The notes under the pieces are model-generated. The model was not told the DNA's origin. It worked only from the letters and a program-made list of their open reading frames with translations, and did no database searches. From NCBI GenBank assembly GCA_015661715.1, contig DQVN01000112.1:1-6426 (forward strand): a stretch of 6,426 bases of DNA. Direction: 5' to 3'. A program made the position numbers and the translations under genes. Shown in pieces: positions 6,389-6,426 of the stretch. The DNA is from Sulfurivirga caldicuralii (GTDB taxonomy: Bacteria; Pseudomonadota; Gammaproteobacteria; Thiomicrospirales; Thiomicrospiraceae). Every line of letters starts with the position of its first letter. Within the stretch, counting starts at the first letter, position 1.

Positions 6389-6426
6389 CTCAAGCGGGTT
6401 TGTTCATCAACAGCCGACACATCAAC
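6385..6426 (-). CDS. Possible 3' end of an upstream gene (accD expected by synteny)
   Basis: Entering from the right edge, one minus-strand frame is open for 13 codons (VDVSAVDEQTRLR) and stops with TGA at 6387-6385, sharing its last base with the folC ATG. The folC frame itself has a stop further upstream. Gene order in E. coli and P. aeruginosa predicts accD (acetyl-CoA carboxylase beta subunit) here. The 13 residues are too few and too poorly conserved to recognise, so the identity rests on synteny alone. Confidence 0.35.
   Translation of the reverse strand, partial: VDVSAVDEQTRLR

Overview
The window looks like ordinary chromosomal DNA from a proteobacterium. It is GC-rich, and the gene order fits a gammaproteobacterium. 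I base this on two conserved neighbourhoods, on an N-terminal selenophosphate synthetase sequence very close to the E. coli type, and on a short zinc-free ribosomal protein L33. A beta-proteobacterium is not fully excluded. I see no CRISPR array, insertion sequence, phage gene, tRNA or rRNA.

All genes but one read leftwards (minus strand). From right to left they are: the possible last codons of an upstream gene (accD expected by synteny), folC, a membrane-anchored SPOR-domain gene (dedD-like), purF and metZ. These are packed with overlaps or gaps of 1 to 7 bases, so they look like one translationally coupled operon. They join folate glutamylation, cell-division/peptidoglycan binding, the first step of purine synthesis and homocysteine synthesis. 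The gene cvpA, which normally sits between the SPOR gene and purF in E. coli and Pseudomonas, is absent; only 7 bases separate the two.

Next comes a 131-bp gap with a good sigma70-type promoter, then rpmB and rpmG (ribosomal proteins L28 and L33), closed by a strong terminator. Beyond it the usual partner mutM follows, but a single 66-codon gene of unknown function lies between rpmG and mutM on the opposite (plus) strand. It has its own near-consensus promoter and a perfect AGGAGG ribosome binding site, and it shares the terminator with rpmG. The window ends at the left with mutM (DNA glycosylase) and the first 53 codons of selD (Cys-type selenophosphate synthetase), 9 bases downstream of mutM and in the same reading frame.

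The points most worth a second look are the inserted small gene with a helically phased direct repeat at its promoter, the clean loss of cvpA, and a dyad overlapping the rpmB promoter. I see no evidence for a new multi-gene system here.
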